Positions 10,704-20,160 of a stretch of 64,000 nucleotides of DNA are shown piece after piece. The DNA comes from Pseudomonas putida. GTDB taxonomy: Bacteria; Pseudomonadota; Gammaproteobacteria; Pseudomonadales; Pseudomonadaceae. A program made the translations under genes and the position numbers. The DNA is taken from positions 1-64,000 of the forward strand of contig NZ_BSKJ01000013.1 of assembly GCF_030159595.1 (NCBI RefSeq). Direction: 5' to 3'. Each line of letters starts with the position of its first letter. Position 1 is the stretch's first letter. Below the pieces are notes generated by a model that was not told where the DNA came from, made no database searches, and saw only the letters and a program-made list of their open reading frames with translations.

Positions 10704-12974
10704 ATGTTAAACCGCGAGCTCGAAGTCACCCTCAATCTTGCCTTCAAGGAGGCCCGTTCGAAGCGTCATGAGTTCATGACCGTCGAGCATCTGCTGCTGG
10801 CACTCCTTGACAATGAGGCTGCCGCGACCGTTCTGCGCGCCTGTGGCGCCAATCTCGACAAGCTCAAGCACGACCTGCAAGAGTTCATCGACTCCACTAC
10901 GCCGCTGATTCCTGTCAACGACGAAGACCGTGAAACCCAGCCGACCCTGGGCTTCCAGCGTGTGCTGCAGCGTGCCGTGTTCCATGTGCAAAGCTCCGGC
11001 AAGCGCGAAGTGACCGGCGCCAATGTGCTGGTGGCGATCTTCAGCGAACAGGAAAGCCAGGCCGTGTTCCTGCTCAAGCAGCAGAGCGTGGCCCGCATCG
11101 ACGTGGTCAACTACATCGCCCATGGCATCTCCAAGGTGCCGGGGCATGGTTCGCAGTCTGAAAGCGACCAGGACATGCAGGACGAAGAGGGTGGCGAAAC
11201 CTCCTCTTCGAGCAACCCGCTGGACGCCTATGCCAGCAACCTGAACGAGCTGGCCCGTGCCGGCCGTATCGATCCGTTGGTTGGCCGCGAGCAGGAGGTA
11301 GAGCGCGTCGCGCAAATCCTGGCGCGTCGGCGCAAGAACAACCCGTTGCTGGTGGGTGAGGCGGGGGTTGGCAAGACTGCCATCGCCGAAGGCCTGGCCA
11401 AGCGGATTGTCGATGGTCAGGTGCCCGACCTGCTTGCACAGAGCGTGGTGTACTCCCTTGACCTGGGCGCACTGCTGGCCGGTACCAAGTACCGTGGCGA
11501 CTTCGAGAAGCGCTTCAAGGCGCTGCTCGGCGAGCTGCGCAAGCGCCCGCAGGCGATCCTGTTCATCGACGAGATCCACACCATCATCGGTGCCGGTGCG
11601 GCCTCGGGTGGGGTGATGGATGCCTCCAACCTGCTCAAGCCACTGCTGTCGTCGGGTGAAATCCGTTGCATCGGCTCGACCACCTTCCAGGAGTTCCGTG
11701 GCATCTTCGAGAAGGACCGTGCGCTGGCGCGGCGCTTCCAGAAGGTAGATGTCAGCGAGCCGTCGGTCGAGGATACCGTGGGTATCCTGCGCGGCCTGAA
11801 AGGGCGCTTCGAGAGCCACCACAACATCGAGTACAGCGACGAAGCCTTGCGCGCCGCCGCCGAACTGGCCTCGCGCTACATCAATGACCGGCACATGCCG
11901 GACAAGGCCATCGACGTGATCGACGAAGCCGGTGCCTACCAGCGCCTGCAGCCGGAGGCCAAGCGCGTCAAGCGCATCGATGTGCCGCAGGTCGAGGACA
12001 TCGTTGCCAAGATTGCGCGGATTCCGCCGAAACACGTCACCAGTTCCGACAAGGAGCTGCTGCGTAACCTTGAGCGTGACCTGAAACTGACCGTGTTCGG
12101 CCAGGATCAGGCCATCGACTCGCTGGCTACCGCCATCAAGCTGTCCCGCGCCGGCCTCAAGTCGCCAGACAAGCCTGTCGGTTCATTCCTCTTCGCCGGC
12201 CCTACCGGTGTGGGCAAGACCGAAGCGGCGCGGCAGCTGGCCAAGGCGCTGGGCGTGGAGCTGGTGCGTTTCGACATGTCCGAGTACATGGAGCGTCACA
12301 CCGTGTCGCGCCTGATCGGTGCCCCGCCTGGTTATGTGGGTTTCGACCAGGGTGGTTTGCTGACCGAAGCGATTACCAAGCAACCGCACTGCGTATTGCT
12401 GCTCGATGAAATCGAGAAGGCCCACCCGGAAGTCTTCAACCTGCTGCTGCAGGTAATGGACCACGGCACCCTGACCGATAACAACGGGCGCAAGGCTGAC
12501 TTCCGTAACGTGATCCTGATCATGACCACCAACGCTGGCGCGGAAACCGCAGCGCGGGCTTCGATCGGTTTCACCCATCAGGACCATGCGTCCGATGCCA
12601 TGGAAGTCATCCGCAAGAGCTTCACGCCAGAGTTCCGTAACCGCCTGGACACCATCATCCAGTTCGGTCGCCTGAGCCACGAAACGATCAAAAGCATCGT
12701 CGACAAGTTCCTTATCGAACTGCAGGCGCAGCTGGAGGACAAGCGTGTGCTGCTGGAAGTCAGCGATGAGGCGCGTGGCTGGCTGGCGGCGTCGGGCTAC
12801 GACGTGCAGATGGGTGCGCGGCCGATGGCGCGGTTGATCCAGGACAAGATCAAACGGCCACTGGCCGAGGAGATCCTGTTTGGCGAGCTGGCCGAGCATG
12901 GCGGTGTGGTGCACGTCGACCTGCGCGATGACGAACTGGTGTTCGACTTCGAGACCACGGCTGAAGTGGCCTGA
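10704..12974 (+). CDS. clpA: ATP-dependent Clp protease ATP-binding subunit ClpA
   Basis: ClpA is the hexameric unfoldase that feeds substrates into ClpP. The 756-residue protein has the double Clp N-domain (to about residue 145), an acidic Ser-rich linker, a first AAA+ module with Walker A 'GEAGVGKT' near residue 218, and a second with 'GPTGVGKT' near residue 499, ending in a D2-small domain. The 'LIGAPPGYVGFDQGG' pore-loop stretch and a ClpP-binding loop region are present. It is cotranscribed with clpS, and a bidirectional terminator separates it from infA. Confidence 0.97.
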   Translation: MLNRELEVTLNLAFKEARSKRHEFMTVEHLLLALLDNEAAATVLRACGANLDKLKHDLQEFIDSTTPLIPVNDEDRETQPTLGFQRVLQRAVFHVQSSGKREVTGANVLVAIFSEQESQAVFLLKQQSVARIDVVNYIAHGISKVPGHGSQSESDQDMQDEEGGETSSSSNPLDAYASNLNELARAGRIDPLVGREQEVERVAQILARRRKNNPLLVGEAGVGKTAIAEGLAKRIVDGQVPDLLAQSVVYSLDLGALLAGTKYRGDFEKRFKALLGELRKRPQAILFIDEIHTIIGAGAASGGVMDASNLLKPLLSSGEIRCIGSTTFQEFRGIFEKDRALARRFQKVDVSEPSVEDTVGILRGLKGRFESHHNIEYSDEALRAAAELASRYINDRHMPDKAIDVIDEAGAYQRLQPEAKRVKRIDVPQVEDIVAKIARIPPKHVTSSDKELLRNLERDLKLTVFGQDQAIDSLATAIKLSRAGLKSPDKPVGSFLFAGPTGVGKTEAARQLAKALGVELVRFDMSEYMERHTVSRLIGAPPGYVGFDQGGLLTEAITKQPHCVLLLDEIEKAHPEVFNLLLQVMDHGTLTDNNGRKADFRNVILIMTTNAGAETAARASIGFTHQDHASDAMEVIRKSFTPEFRNRLDTIIQFGRLSHETIKSIVDKFLIELQAQLEDKRVLLEVSDEARGWLAASGYDVQMGARPMARLIQDKIKRPLAEEILFGELAEHGGVVHVDLRDDELVFDFETTAEVA

Positions 12975-13020
12975 ATGGTTGGGGGCTGCAAAGCGGCCCC
13001 TCAACAACCTGACAGGCACA

Positions 13021-13048
13021 AAAAAGCCCGGCACATGCCGGGCTTTTT
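13021..13048. terminator. Bidirectional terminator between clpA and infA
   Basis: A 12-base stem (aaaagcccggca / tgccgggctttt) around two bases is flanked by A on the left and T on the right, so it can stop clpA transcripts on the plus strand and infA transcripts on the minus strand. Confidence 0.9.
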
Positions 13049-13060
13049 CATGGCTGGAGC

Positions 13061-13279
13061 TTAGCGCGCACGGTAAGTGATGCGGCCCTTGCTCAGGTCG
13101 TATGGCGTCAGTTCGACGCGGACCTTGTCGCCAGTGAGAATACGGATGTAGTTTTTGCGCATCTTTCCGGAGATGTGCGCGGTTACGACGTGCCCGTTTT
13201 CCAACTCCACGCGGAACATGGTGTTGGGCAGGGTGTCGACGACAGTACCTTCCATTTCGAAGCTGTCTTCTTTCGACAT
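13061..13279 (-). CDS. infA: Translation initiation factor IF-1
   Basis: The 72-residue protein is a single S1-type OB fold ('[19 protein letters not shown]' at the start, '[18 protein letters not shown]' near the end), identical in length to IF-1 of other bacteria. IF-1 occupies the ribosomal A site during initiation. It is expressed from the minus strand, downstream of bpt and aat; the 101-base gap to bpt probably carries its own promoter. Confidence 0.98.
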
Positions 13280-13380
13280 GCAGTAGAACCCTCGGATCCA
13301 GTGTTGGCCCGACGCATAACCGCACCGGGCAAAAAAGTGGCGTGGATTATGCCGGAAAAGTGCGTGTCAAGCCAATGCTT

Positions 13381-14088
13381 TCAGTTGAGGGTGACCCAGC
13401 GCTGATTTATCAGCAGCTCGATAGGCCGATACTGCGTCTTGTAGTTCATTTTCTTGCAGTTCTTGATCCAGTAACCCAGGTATACCGCCTCCAGGTCCTG
13501 GCGCAGGGCTTCGGTGATTTGCCACAGGATGGCAAAACGGCCCAGGCTGCGGCGCTCCTCGTCCGGCTCGTAGAAGGTGTACACCGCCGACAGGCCGTTG
13601 GGCAGCAGGTCGCACACGGCCACCGCCATCAAGCGGCCTTCCAGACGGAATTCGTAGAACCAGCAGAACGGCAGGTCGCGCACCAGGAAGGTGGAAAACT
13701 GGTCGCGGCTGGGTGGGTACATGTCACCGTCGGCGTGGCGTGTTTCGATATAGCGCCGGTACAGATCAAAGTACTCTTCCTTGAACGTTGGGCGCGCTGC
13801 GGTCACGGTCAGGTCGGCGTTGCGCTTGAGGATGCGCCGTTGCTGGCGATTGGGGATAAAGCGCGCCGCCGGGATGCGCGCCGGCACGCAGGCATTGCAG
13901 TTCTGGCAGTGCGGGCGATACAGGTGGTCGCCACTGCGGCGAAAGCCCATTTCCGACAGGTCGGCGTACACGTTCACGTCCATCGGCTGGCTGGGGTCGA
14001 GGAACAGCGTGGTTGCCTGCTCCTCGGGCAGGTAGCTGCAGGAGTGGGGCTGAGTGGCATAGAACTTCAACCGCGCCAACTCTGTCAT
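13381..14088 (-). CDS. bpt: Aspartate/glutamate leucyltransferase (Bpt; ATE family)
   Basis: Bpt attaches leucine to proteins that begin with Asp or Glu, turning them into substrates for ClpS-ClpAP. The 235-residue protein has the ATE-family cysteine cluster, first in 'QPHSCSYL' and then 'HCQNCNACVPARI', and the GNAT-like transferase core with 'CWFYEFRLEGRLMAVAVCD'. The ATG at 14088 follows a strong GAGGGGG site at 5 bases; a TTG two codons earlier is unlikely. It lies 56 bases downstream of aat, and the two form an N-degron operon facing clpS-clpA. Confidence 0.93.
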   Translation of the reverse strand: MTELARLKFYATQPHSCSYLPEEQATTLFLDPSQPMDVNVYADLSEMGFRRSGDHLYRPHCQNCNACVPARIPAARFIPNRQQRRILKRNADLTVTAARPTFKEEYFDLYRRYIETRHADGDMYPPSRDQFSTFLVRDLPFCWFYEFRLEGRLMAVAVCDLLPNGLSAVYTFYEPDEERRSLGRFAILWQITEALRQDLEAVYLGYWIKNCKKMNYKTQYRPIELLINQRWVTLN

Positions 14089-14144
14089 GATCAACCCCCT
14101 CGGTGAGACTTTGTTTTAAGTGTAAGCCAGCTACAGGAACTCGC

Positions 14145-14825
14145 CTAGGCAACCCATGTGGCGCTGTTGGGCTGGTCGAGGTGGCGTGCCAGGTAGCCGG
14201 CGAATTCGGTGCGGCTGATGGCATGGGCGCCCAAACTGTGCAGGTGGTTGGTCGGCATCTGGCAGTCGATGAGCACGAAGCCGGCCTGGCGCAGGTGGTT
14301 GACCAAGGTCACGAAGCCGACCTTGGAGGCGTTGTCGGCGCGGCTGAACATCGACTCGCCGAAGAACAACTGGCCCATGGCCAGGCCGTACAGGCCGCCA
14401 ACCAGTTCGCCGTCCTGGCGCACCTCCACCGAGTGGGCGATGCCGCGCCGGTGCAGTTCGCAGTAGGCGTTGCGCAGGGTGTCGGTGATCCAGGTGCCGT
14501 CGGCGTAGTCACGTGGCGCGGCGCAGGCGGCGATCACGGCCGGGAAGTCGGTGTCGAAGCTGACCTGGTAGCGGCCCTGGCGCATCAGCTTGGACAGCGA
14601 GCGCGACACATGCAGCTGCTCGGGCAGCAGCACCGTGCGTGGGTCGGGTGACCACCACAGGATCGGCTGGCCGTCCTGATACCACGGGAAGCAGCCATGG
14701 CGATAGGCCTGCACCAGGCGCTCGGGGGTAAGGTCGCCGCCGGCTGCCAGCAGGCCGTTGGGGTCGTGCAGGGCCTTTTCCAGAGGCGGGAAGGTCAGCG
14801 AGTCGCGGGTTAGCCAGGTGAGCAT
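14145..14825 (-). CDS. aat: Leucyl/phenylalanyl-tRNA-protein transferase
   Basis: Aat transfers Leu or Phe from aminoacyl-tRNA to proteins with N-terminal Lys, Arg or Met, creating primary destabilising residues for ClpS. The 226-residue protein has the conserved N-terminal block 'GCFPWYQDGQPILWWSPDPR' and the GNAT-like catalytic core 'SVEVRQDGELVGGLYGLAMG'. It is first in an aat-bpt pair. The space upstream (14826-15233) is shared with the ftsK promoter and has a REP element. Confidence 0.96.
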   Translation of the reverse strand: MLTWLTRDSLTFPPLEKALHDPNGLLAAGGDLTPERLVQAYRHGCFPWYQDGQPILWWSPDPRTVLLPEQLHVSRSLSKLMRQGRYQVSFDTDFPAVIAACAAPRDYADGTWITDTLRNAYCELHRRGIAHSVEVRQDGELVGGLYGLAMGQLFFGESMFSRADNASKVGFVTLVNHLRQAGFVLIDCQMPTNHLHSLGAHAISRTEFAGYLARHLDQPNSATWVA

Positions 14826-14921
14826 GGTCTATCGTGCGGTGGGGGAGGGGAGAGGGCAGCATGGCGCGGGTAAAAAGCAGGGTCAATCTCTTTGGGCTCA
14901 TTCCTCAAGGCCTGCACACGC

Positions 14922-14959
14922 TGTAGGCGCGGGCTTGCCCGCGAAGAGGCCGGCACAGG
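14922..14959 (+). repeat. REP palindrome
   Basis: A single P. putida REP ('gcgcgggcttgcccgcgaag' followed by 'aggccggcacagg') lies in the 408-base divergent region between aat and ftsK. Apart from this repeat and the promoters that must be there, I see nothing else in that gap. Confidence 0.78.
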
Positions 14960-15233
14960 CGATGAATTTAGGCAATTTCCTACACATTCATGAAACCACA
15001 GGCACCATCCGCTACATTTGCTGTCACACCTGTGCAAAAACACAGCATAAGCCTTTGTCACAAAAGAAAATGCGTGCTCAAATTGCAGTCATACGAAAGT
15101 CGCCCCCACTCAAGTGCCTTACGGCGTGCCGTCATGGCAGTGGGCGGGCAGTAATGTTAAAAGTAGTGGTTCATTGGCCGCACCGCCGGCCGATCACTAT
15201 TGGACGCGCAGCACGCGCAGGAATAGACGCGTT

Positions 15234-17735
15234 TTGAAGAAATCCACCGCAACCCCAGCTCCCTTGCCCGTGCCCCTGTGGCGGCAGCAGCTGCATTATC
15301 GCCTCAAGGAAGGTGCGTTGATCGCTGTCGGCGCCCTGTGCCTGTACCTGTGGATGGCGCTGCTGACTTACGACACGTCGGACCCAGGCTTCAGCCACAC
15401 CGCCACCGTCGACCAGGTGCAGAACGCCGCCGGGCGTGCCGGTGCCTACTTCGCCGACATCCTGTTCATGGTGCTGGGTTACTTCGCTTATATCTTCCCG
15501 CTGCTGCTGGCGGTCAAGACCTGGCAGATTTTCCGTGAACGCCACCAGCCGTGGGACTGGAGCGGCTGGCTGTTCTCCTGGCGGCTGATCGGCCTGGTGT
15601 TCCTGGTGCTGTCCGGGGCGGCGTTGGCGCATATCCACTTCCACCCGCCGGCCAGCCTGCCGTTTTCCGCTGGTGGTGCACTGGGCGAAAGCCTGGGCGA
15701 CCTGGCGCGCAATCTGTTGAACGTGCAGGGCAGCACGCTGATGTTCATTGCCCTGTTCCTGTTCGGCCTGACCGTGTTCACCGATTTGTCGTGGTTCAAG
15801 GTGATGGACCTGACCGGCAAGATCACCCTCGACCTGTTCGAACTGGTGCAGGGCGCCGCCAACCGCTGGTGGGAAGCACGCAACGAGCGCAAACGCCTGG
15901 AGGCGCAGCTGCGTGAGGATGAACCGGTGCTCAAGGCCTCGCCGATGGCCGCTGAGAAACGTGAGCCGGCCAAGCCGGCACTGCGCGAGCGTATCTTCAA
16001 GCGTGAAGAAGCGCCCGCCCCGGTTGTCGAGCCACGTGAGCCGACCCTGGGCCGCGAACCGATCGTTCCGCCACGTGAGGTTGCCCGTGAGCCGGTGGTG
16101 CCGCGTGAAACAGCAGTGCCCCGCGTACAGCACACCGCCCCGACCATCGTGCCGCCGGCAGCTGACAAGGCCCCGGAACCGAGCAAGCGGGTGATGAAGG
16201 AGAAGCAGACACCGCTGTTCATCGACAGCGCGGTGGAAGGTACCTTGCCGTCGATCTCCATCCTCGACCCGGCCGAGCAGAAGAAGATCGAGTACTCGCC
16301 AGAATCCCTGGCCGGTGTCGGCCAACTGCTGGAAATCAAACTCAAGGAGTTCGGGGTGGAAGTGGCGGTGGACTCGATCCACCCGGGCCCGGTGATTACC
16401 CGTTACGAAATCCAGCCGGCCGCTGGCGTGAAGGTCAGCCGCATCGCCAACCTGGCCAAGGACCTGGCGCGTTCGCTGGCCGTGACCAGTGTGCGGGTGG
16501 TCGAGGTCATCCCTGGCAAAACCACCGTGGGTATCGAGATCCCCAACGAAAACCGGCAGATGGTGCGCTTCTCCGAAGTGCTGGCCACGCCGCAGTACGA
16601 CGAGCAGAAATCGCCGGTCACCCTTGCCCTGGGCCACGACATCGGCGGCAAGCCGGTGATCACCGACCTGGCCAAGATGCCGCACCTGCTGGTGGCCGGT
16701 ACCACCGGTTCTGGTAAGTCTGTGGGTGTGAACGCGATGATTTTGTCGATCCTGTTCAAGTCCGGCCCGGAAGATGCGCGGCTGATCATGATCGACCCGA
16801 AAATGCTCGAGCTGTCGATCTACGAAGGCATTCCGCACCTGCTGTGTCCGGTGGTCACCGACATGAAGGACGCCGCCAACGCCTTGCGTTGGAGCGTGGC
16901 CGAGATGGAGCGGCGCTACAAGCTGATGGCGGCCATGGGCGTGCGTAACCTGGCCGGTTTCAACCGCAAGATCAAGGACGCCCAGGAAGCCGGCGAAATC
17001 ATCCATGACCCGTTGTACCGTCGTGAGAGCATGGACGACGAGCCGCCCGCGCTGAAAACCCTGCCGACCATCGTGGTGGTGGTCGACGAATTCGCCGACA
17101 TGATGATGATCGTCGGCAAGAAGGTCGAAGAGCTGATCGCCCGTATCGCCCAGAAGGCGCGGGCAGCCGGTATCCACCTGATCCTCGCCACCCAGCGCCC
17201 GTCGGTGGACGTGATCACCGGCCTGATCAAGGCCAACATCCCGACCCGCATGGCGTTCCAGGTGTCGAGCAAGATCGACTCGCGGACCATCATCGACCAG
17301 GGTGGCGCCGAGCAGTTGCTGGGCCACGGTGACATGCTGTACATGCCGCCGGGCACCAGCCTGCCGATTCGCGTGCACGGCGCGTTCGTTTCCGATGACG
17401 AGGTGCACCGCACGGTCGAAGCGTGGAAGCTGCGCGGTGCGCCGGATTACAACGACGACATCCTCAACGGTGTCGAAGAGGCCGGCAGCGGTTTCGACGG
17501 TGGCAGCGGTGGTGGCGATGGCGAAGATTCTGAAAGCGACGCCCTGTATGATGAGGCCGTGCAATTCGTGCTGGAAAGCCGCCGTGCGTCGATCTCGGCT
17601 GTGCAGCGCAAGCTGAAGATCGGTTACAACCGCGCCGCCCGCATGATCGAAGCCATGGAAATGGCCGGCGTGGTCACCCCGATGAACAGCAACGGCTCGC
17701 GGGAAGTGATTGCCCCGGGCGGCCCGCGCGACTGA
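15234..17735 (+). CDS. ftsK: DNA translocase FtsK
   Basis: FtsK is the septum-anchored motor that pumps the chromosome terminus and activates XerCD at dif. The 833-residue protein has four N-terminal membrane segments (residues about 25-190), a Pro/Glu/Arg-rich linker, the RecA-like motor with Walker A 'AGTTGSGKS' near residue 490, 'VVVVDEFADMMM' as Walker B, 'RPSVDVITG', and a C-terminal winged-helix gamma domain that reads KOPS sites. I chose the TTG at 15234 ('MKKSTATPAPLPVPLWRQQ') because an AGGA lies about 11 bases upstream and the extension before it has no membrane or family character; the start is the uncertain part. A hairpin terminator separates it from lolA. Confidence 0.93.
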   Translation: MKKSTATPAPLPVPLWRQQLHYRLKEGALIAVGALCLYLWMALLTYDTSDPGFSHTATVDQVQNAAGRAGAYFADILFMVLGYFAYIFPLLLAVKTWQIFRERHQPWDWSGWLFSWRLIGLVFLVLSGAALAHIHFHPPASLPFSAGGALGESLGDLARNLLNVQGSTLMFIALFLFGLTVFTDLSWFKVMDLTGKITLDLFELVQGAANRWWEARNERKRLEAQLREDEPVLKASPMAAEKREPAKPALRERIFKREEAPAPVVEPREPTLGREPIVPPREVAREPVVPRETAVPRVQHTAPTIVPPAADKAPEPSKRVMKEKQTPLFIDSAVEGTLPSISILDPAEQKKIEYSPESLAGVGQLLEIKLKEFGVEVAVDSIHPGPVITRYEIQPAAGVKVSRIANLAKDLARSLAVTSVRVVEVIPGKTTVGIEIPNENRQMVRFSEVLATPQYDEQKSPVTLALGHDIGGKPVITDLAKMPHLLVAGTTGSGKSVGVNAMILSILFKSGPEDARLIMIDPKMLELSIYEGIPHLLCPVVTDMKDAANALRWSVAEMERRYKLMAAMGVRNLAGFNRKIKDAQEAGEIIHDPLYRRESMDDEPPALKTLPTIVVVVDEFADMMMIVGKKVEELIARIAQKARAAGIHLILATQRPSVDVITGLIKANIPTRMAFQVSSKIDSRTIIDQGGAEQLLGHGDMLYMPPGTSLPIRVHGAFVSDDEVHRTVEAWKLRGAPDYNDDILNGVEEAGSGFDGGSGGGDGEDSESDALYDEAVQFVLESRRASISAVQRKLKIGYNRAARMIEAMEMAGVVTPMNSNGSREVIAPGGPRD

Positions 17736-17745
17736 TGAACACCTT

Positions 17746-17775
17746 GCCGGGCGCCAACGGTGGCGCCCGGCCTTT
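17746..17775 (+). terminator. Terminator-like hairpin after ftsK
   Basis: An 11-base perfect stem (gccgggcgcca / tggcgcccggc) with a 4-base loop is followed by 'ctttt', 11 bases beyond the ftsK stop. It sits just before the lolA ribosome-binding site, so it may only partly uncouple lolA from ftsK. Confidence 0.75.
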
Positions 17776-17797
17776 TCAATGCTCAATGAGGATTCCC

Positions 17798-18421
17798 ATG
17801 CGCGCGATTCGCATGCTGTTGGTTTCTGCCCTGACCCTGGGCTCGGTTACTGCTTATGCCGGTGAGCAAGACGTACAACGCCTGACCCAGCTGCTGGAAA
17901 AGTCGCAGACCATCGAGGCCAACTTCTCCCAGCTGACCCTGGGCGCCGATGGCACCAGCCTGCAGGAAACCTCGGGCAAGATGACGGTCAAGCGCCCGGG
18001 TCTGTTCTACTGGCACACCGATGCACCGCAGGAGCAGGTAGTGGTGTCGGACGGCAAGAACGTCACCCTGTGGGACCCCGACCTGGAACAGGCCACCATC
18101 AAGAAGCTCGATGTGCGTCTGAACCAGACCCCGGCCTTGCTGTTGTCCGGTGACGTGTCGAAGATCAGCCAGAGCTTTGATATCGCCTCCAAGGAGCAGG
18201 GCGAAGTGATGGACTTCACCCTCAAGCCGAAGACCAAGGACACCTTGTTCGACTCGCTGCGCGTGTCGTTCCGCAAGGGCCTGATCAATGACATGCAGCT
18301 GATCGACAGCGTCGGCCAGCGCACCAACATCCTGTTCAATGGCGTCAAGGCCAACCAGGCGGTGCCGGACAGCACGTTCAAGTTCGACATCCCCAAAGGC
18401 GCGGACGTGATCAAGGAGTAA
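17798..18421 (+). CDS. lolA: Outer-membrane lipoprotein carrier protein LolA
   Basis: LolA carries lipoproteins across the periplasm from LolCDE to LolB. The 207-residue precursor has a signal peptide ('MRAIRMLLVSALTLGSVTAYA', cleavage after the last Ala) and the half-barrel sequence with 'NFSQLTLGADG', 'KRPGLFYWHTDAPQEQVVV' and 'DTLFDSLRVSF'. The ATG at 17798 follows GAGGA at 5 bases; nearby upstream in-frame starts would disrupt the signal peptide. The order ftsK-lolA-rarA is conserved in gammaproteobacteria. Confidence 0.95.
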   Translation: MRAIRMLLVSALTLGSVTAYAGEQDVQRLTQLLEKSQTIEANFSQLTLGADGTSLQETSGKMTVKRPGLFYWHTDAPQEQVVVSDGKNVTLWDPDLEQATIKKLDVRLNQTPALLLSGDVSKISQSFDIASKEQGEVMDFTLKPKTKDTLFDSLRVSFRKGLINDMQLIDSVGQRTNILFNGVKANQAVPDSTFKFDIPKGADVIKE

Positions 18422-18433
18422 CCAGAGCTCGTC

Positions 18434-19759
18434 ATGGACCTGTTTCGAAGCGAACCCGTCGCCCAGCCCCTGGCCGCCCGCCTGCGCCCGTCCAACCTGG
18501 ACGAGTACGTCGGCCAGGAGCACCTGCTGGCACGCGGCAAACCGCTGCGCGAGGCGCTGGAGCAGGGGGCGCTGCACTCGATGATCTTCTGGGGGCCGCC
18601 AGGGGTGGGCAAGACCACCCTGGCGCGGCTGCTGGCGCAGTTTTGTGACGCACACTTCGAAACCGTGTCGGCGGTACTGGCCGGGGTGAAAGAAATCCGC
18701 CAGGCCGTCGAAGTGGCCAAGCAGCAGGCCGGCCAGTATGGCCGTCGCACCATTCTGTTCGTCGATGAAGTGCATCGCTTCAACAAGTCGCAGCAGGATG
18801 CCTTTTTGCCCTATGTGGAAGACGGCACCCTGCTGTTCATCGGCGCCACCACCGAAAACCCGTCGTTCGAGCTGAACAACGCACTGTTGTCGCGGGCGCG
18901 GGTGTATGTGCTCAAGAGCCTGGACGAGGCGGCGCTGCGCAAGCTGGTCAACCGTGCGCTGACCGAAGAGCGTGGCCTGGGCAAGCGCAACCTGCGGGTG
19001 GGCGACGACGCCTTCAAGATGCTGATGGCCGCCGCGGATGGCGATGGCCGGCGCATGCTCAACTTCCTCGAAAACGCTTCGGACCTGGCTGAAGACGGCA
19101 GCGAGATCGATGTCGAGATGCTGCAGAGCCTGCTCGGTGACAGCCGCCGCCGTTTCGACAAGGGCGGTGAGGCGTTCTACGATCAGATCTCGGCGCTGCA
19201 CAAGTCGGTGCGCGGCTCCAACCCGGATGGCGCTTTGTACTGGTTTGCGCGCATGCTCGACGGCGGCTGCGACCCGCTGTACATCGCCCGCCGCGTGGTG
19301 CGCATGGCCAGCGAGGACATCGGCAACGCCGACCCGCGTGCGCTCAGCTTGTGCCTGGCCGCGTGGGACGTGCAAGAGCGTCTCGGCAGCCCCGAAGGCG
19401 AGCTGGCGGTGGCTCAGGCCATCACTTACCTGGCCTGCGCGCCGAAGAGCAACGCGGTGTACATGGGCTTCAAGACCGCCCTGCGCGAAGCGGCCGAGCA
19501 CGGCTCGCTGGAGGTGCCGCTGCACCTGCGCAACGCCCCGACCAAGCTGATGAAACAGCTGGGCTATGGCGACGAGTATCGCTATGCCCATGATGAACCC
19601 GACGCCTACGCTGCCGGTGAGGATTACTTCCCCGATGAGCTGGAACCGCGTCAGTACTACCAGCCAGTGCCGCGTGGCCTGGAACTGAAAATTGGCGAGA
19701 AGCTGCGCCACCTGGCCGATCTCGACCGCAACAGCCCCCGCCAGCGGAGAAAGCCGTGA
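18434..19759 (+). CDS. rarA: Replication-associated recombination protein RarA (MgsA)
   Basis: RarA is an AAA+ ATPase of the clamp-loader family that acts at stalled replication forks. The 441-residue protein shows 'LRPSNLDEYVGQEHLL' at the start, Walker A 'GPPGVGKTT' near residue 57, Walker B 'LFVDEVHRF', sensor 1 'GATTENPSFE', and the C-terminal tetramerisation domain ('MASEDIGNADPRALSL'). It starts 12 bases after lolA and overlaps crcB by 4 bases, so lolA-rarA-crcB are probably one transcript. Confidence 0.96.
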   Translation: MDLFRSEPVAQPLAARLRPSNLDEYVGQEHLLARGKPLREALEQGALHSMIFWGPPGVGKTTLARLLAQFCDAHFETVSAVLAGVKEIRQAVEVAKQQAGQYGRRTILFVDEVHRFNKSQQDAFLPYVEDGTLLFIGATTENPSFELNNALLSRARVYVLKSLDEAALRKLVNRALTEERGLGKRNLRVGDDAFKMLMAAADGDGRRMLNFLENASDLAEDGSEIDVEMLQSLLGDSRRRFDKGGEAFYDQISALHKSVRGSNPDGALYWFARMLDGGCDPLYIARRVVRMASEDIGNADPRALSLCLAAWDVQERLGSPEGELAVAQAITYLACAPKSNAVYMGFKTALREAAEHGSLEVPLHLRNAPTKLMKQLGYGDEYRYAHDEPDAYAAGEDYFPDELEPRQYYQPVPRGLELKIGEKLRHLADLDRNSPRQRRKP

Positions 19760-20130
19760 TTGCATTGATTGCCGCAGTCAGCGCGGGTGGTATCGCTGGT
19801 ACCTTGTTGCGCTTTGCTACTGCCAACTGGGTAGCAGCCCACTGGTCACGGCACTTCTATGCCGGTACGCTGGCGGTCAACCTGGTTGGCTGCCTGCTGA
19901 TCGGCCTGCTTTATGGCTTGTTCTTGCATAAGCCGCTGGCGCCGGTCGAATTGCGCGCTGGCCTGATTGTCGGCTTCCTCGGGGGGCTGACGACTTTTTC
20001 CTCCTTCTCGCTCGATACCGTGCGCCTGATGGAAAGCGGGCAGGTGCCCCTTGCCTTGGGCTATACCAGTATCAGCGTGGTGGGCGGGCTGCTCGCCACC
20101 TGGGCTGGCTTGTCCCTGACCCGATTCTGA
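19756..20130 (+). CDS. crcB: Fluoride ion channel Fluc
   Basis: The 124-residue protein has four membrane helices and the Fluc/CrcB hallmarks: the polar-track asparagine in 'TLAVNLVGC' and the 'GGLTTFSSFS' sodium/fluoride motif with its phenylalanine box. Fluc proteins form dual-topology dimers that expel fluoride. It begins with GTG inside the rarA stop codon (GTGA overlap), so it is translationally coupled. It has no separate leader, and therefore no fluoride riboswitch is expected here. Confidence 0.94.
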   Translation: MIALIAAVSAGGIAGTLLRFATANWVAAHWSRHFYAGTLAVNLVGCLLIGLLYGLFLHKPLAPVELRAGLIVGFLGGLTTFSSFSLDTVRLMESGQVPLALGYTSISVVGGLLATWAGLSLTRF

Positions 20131-20160
20131 ACCAACACCTACCTATAACGAGAGAACGAT

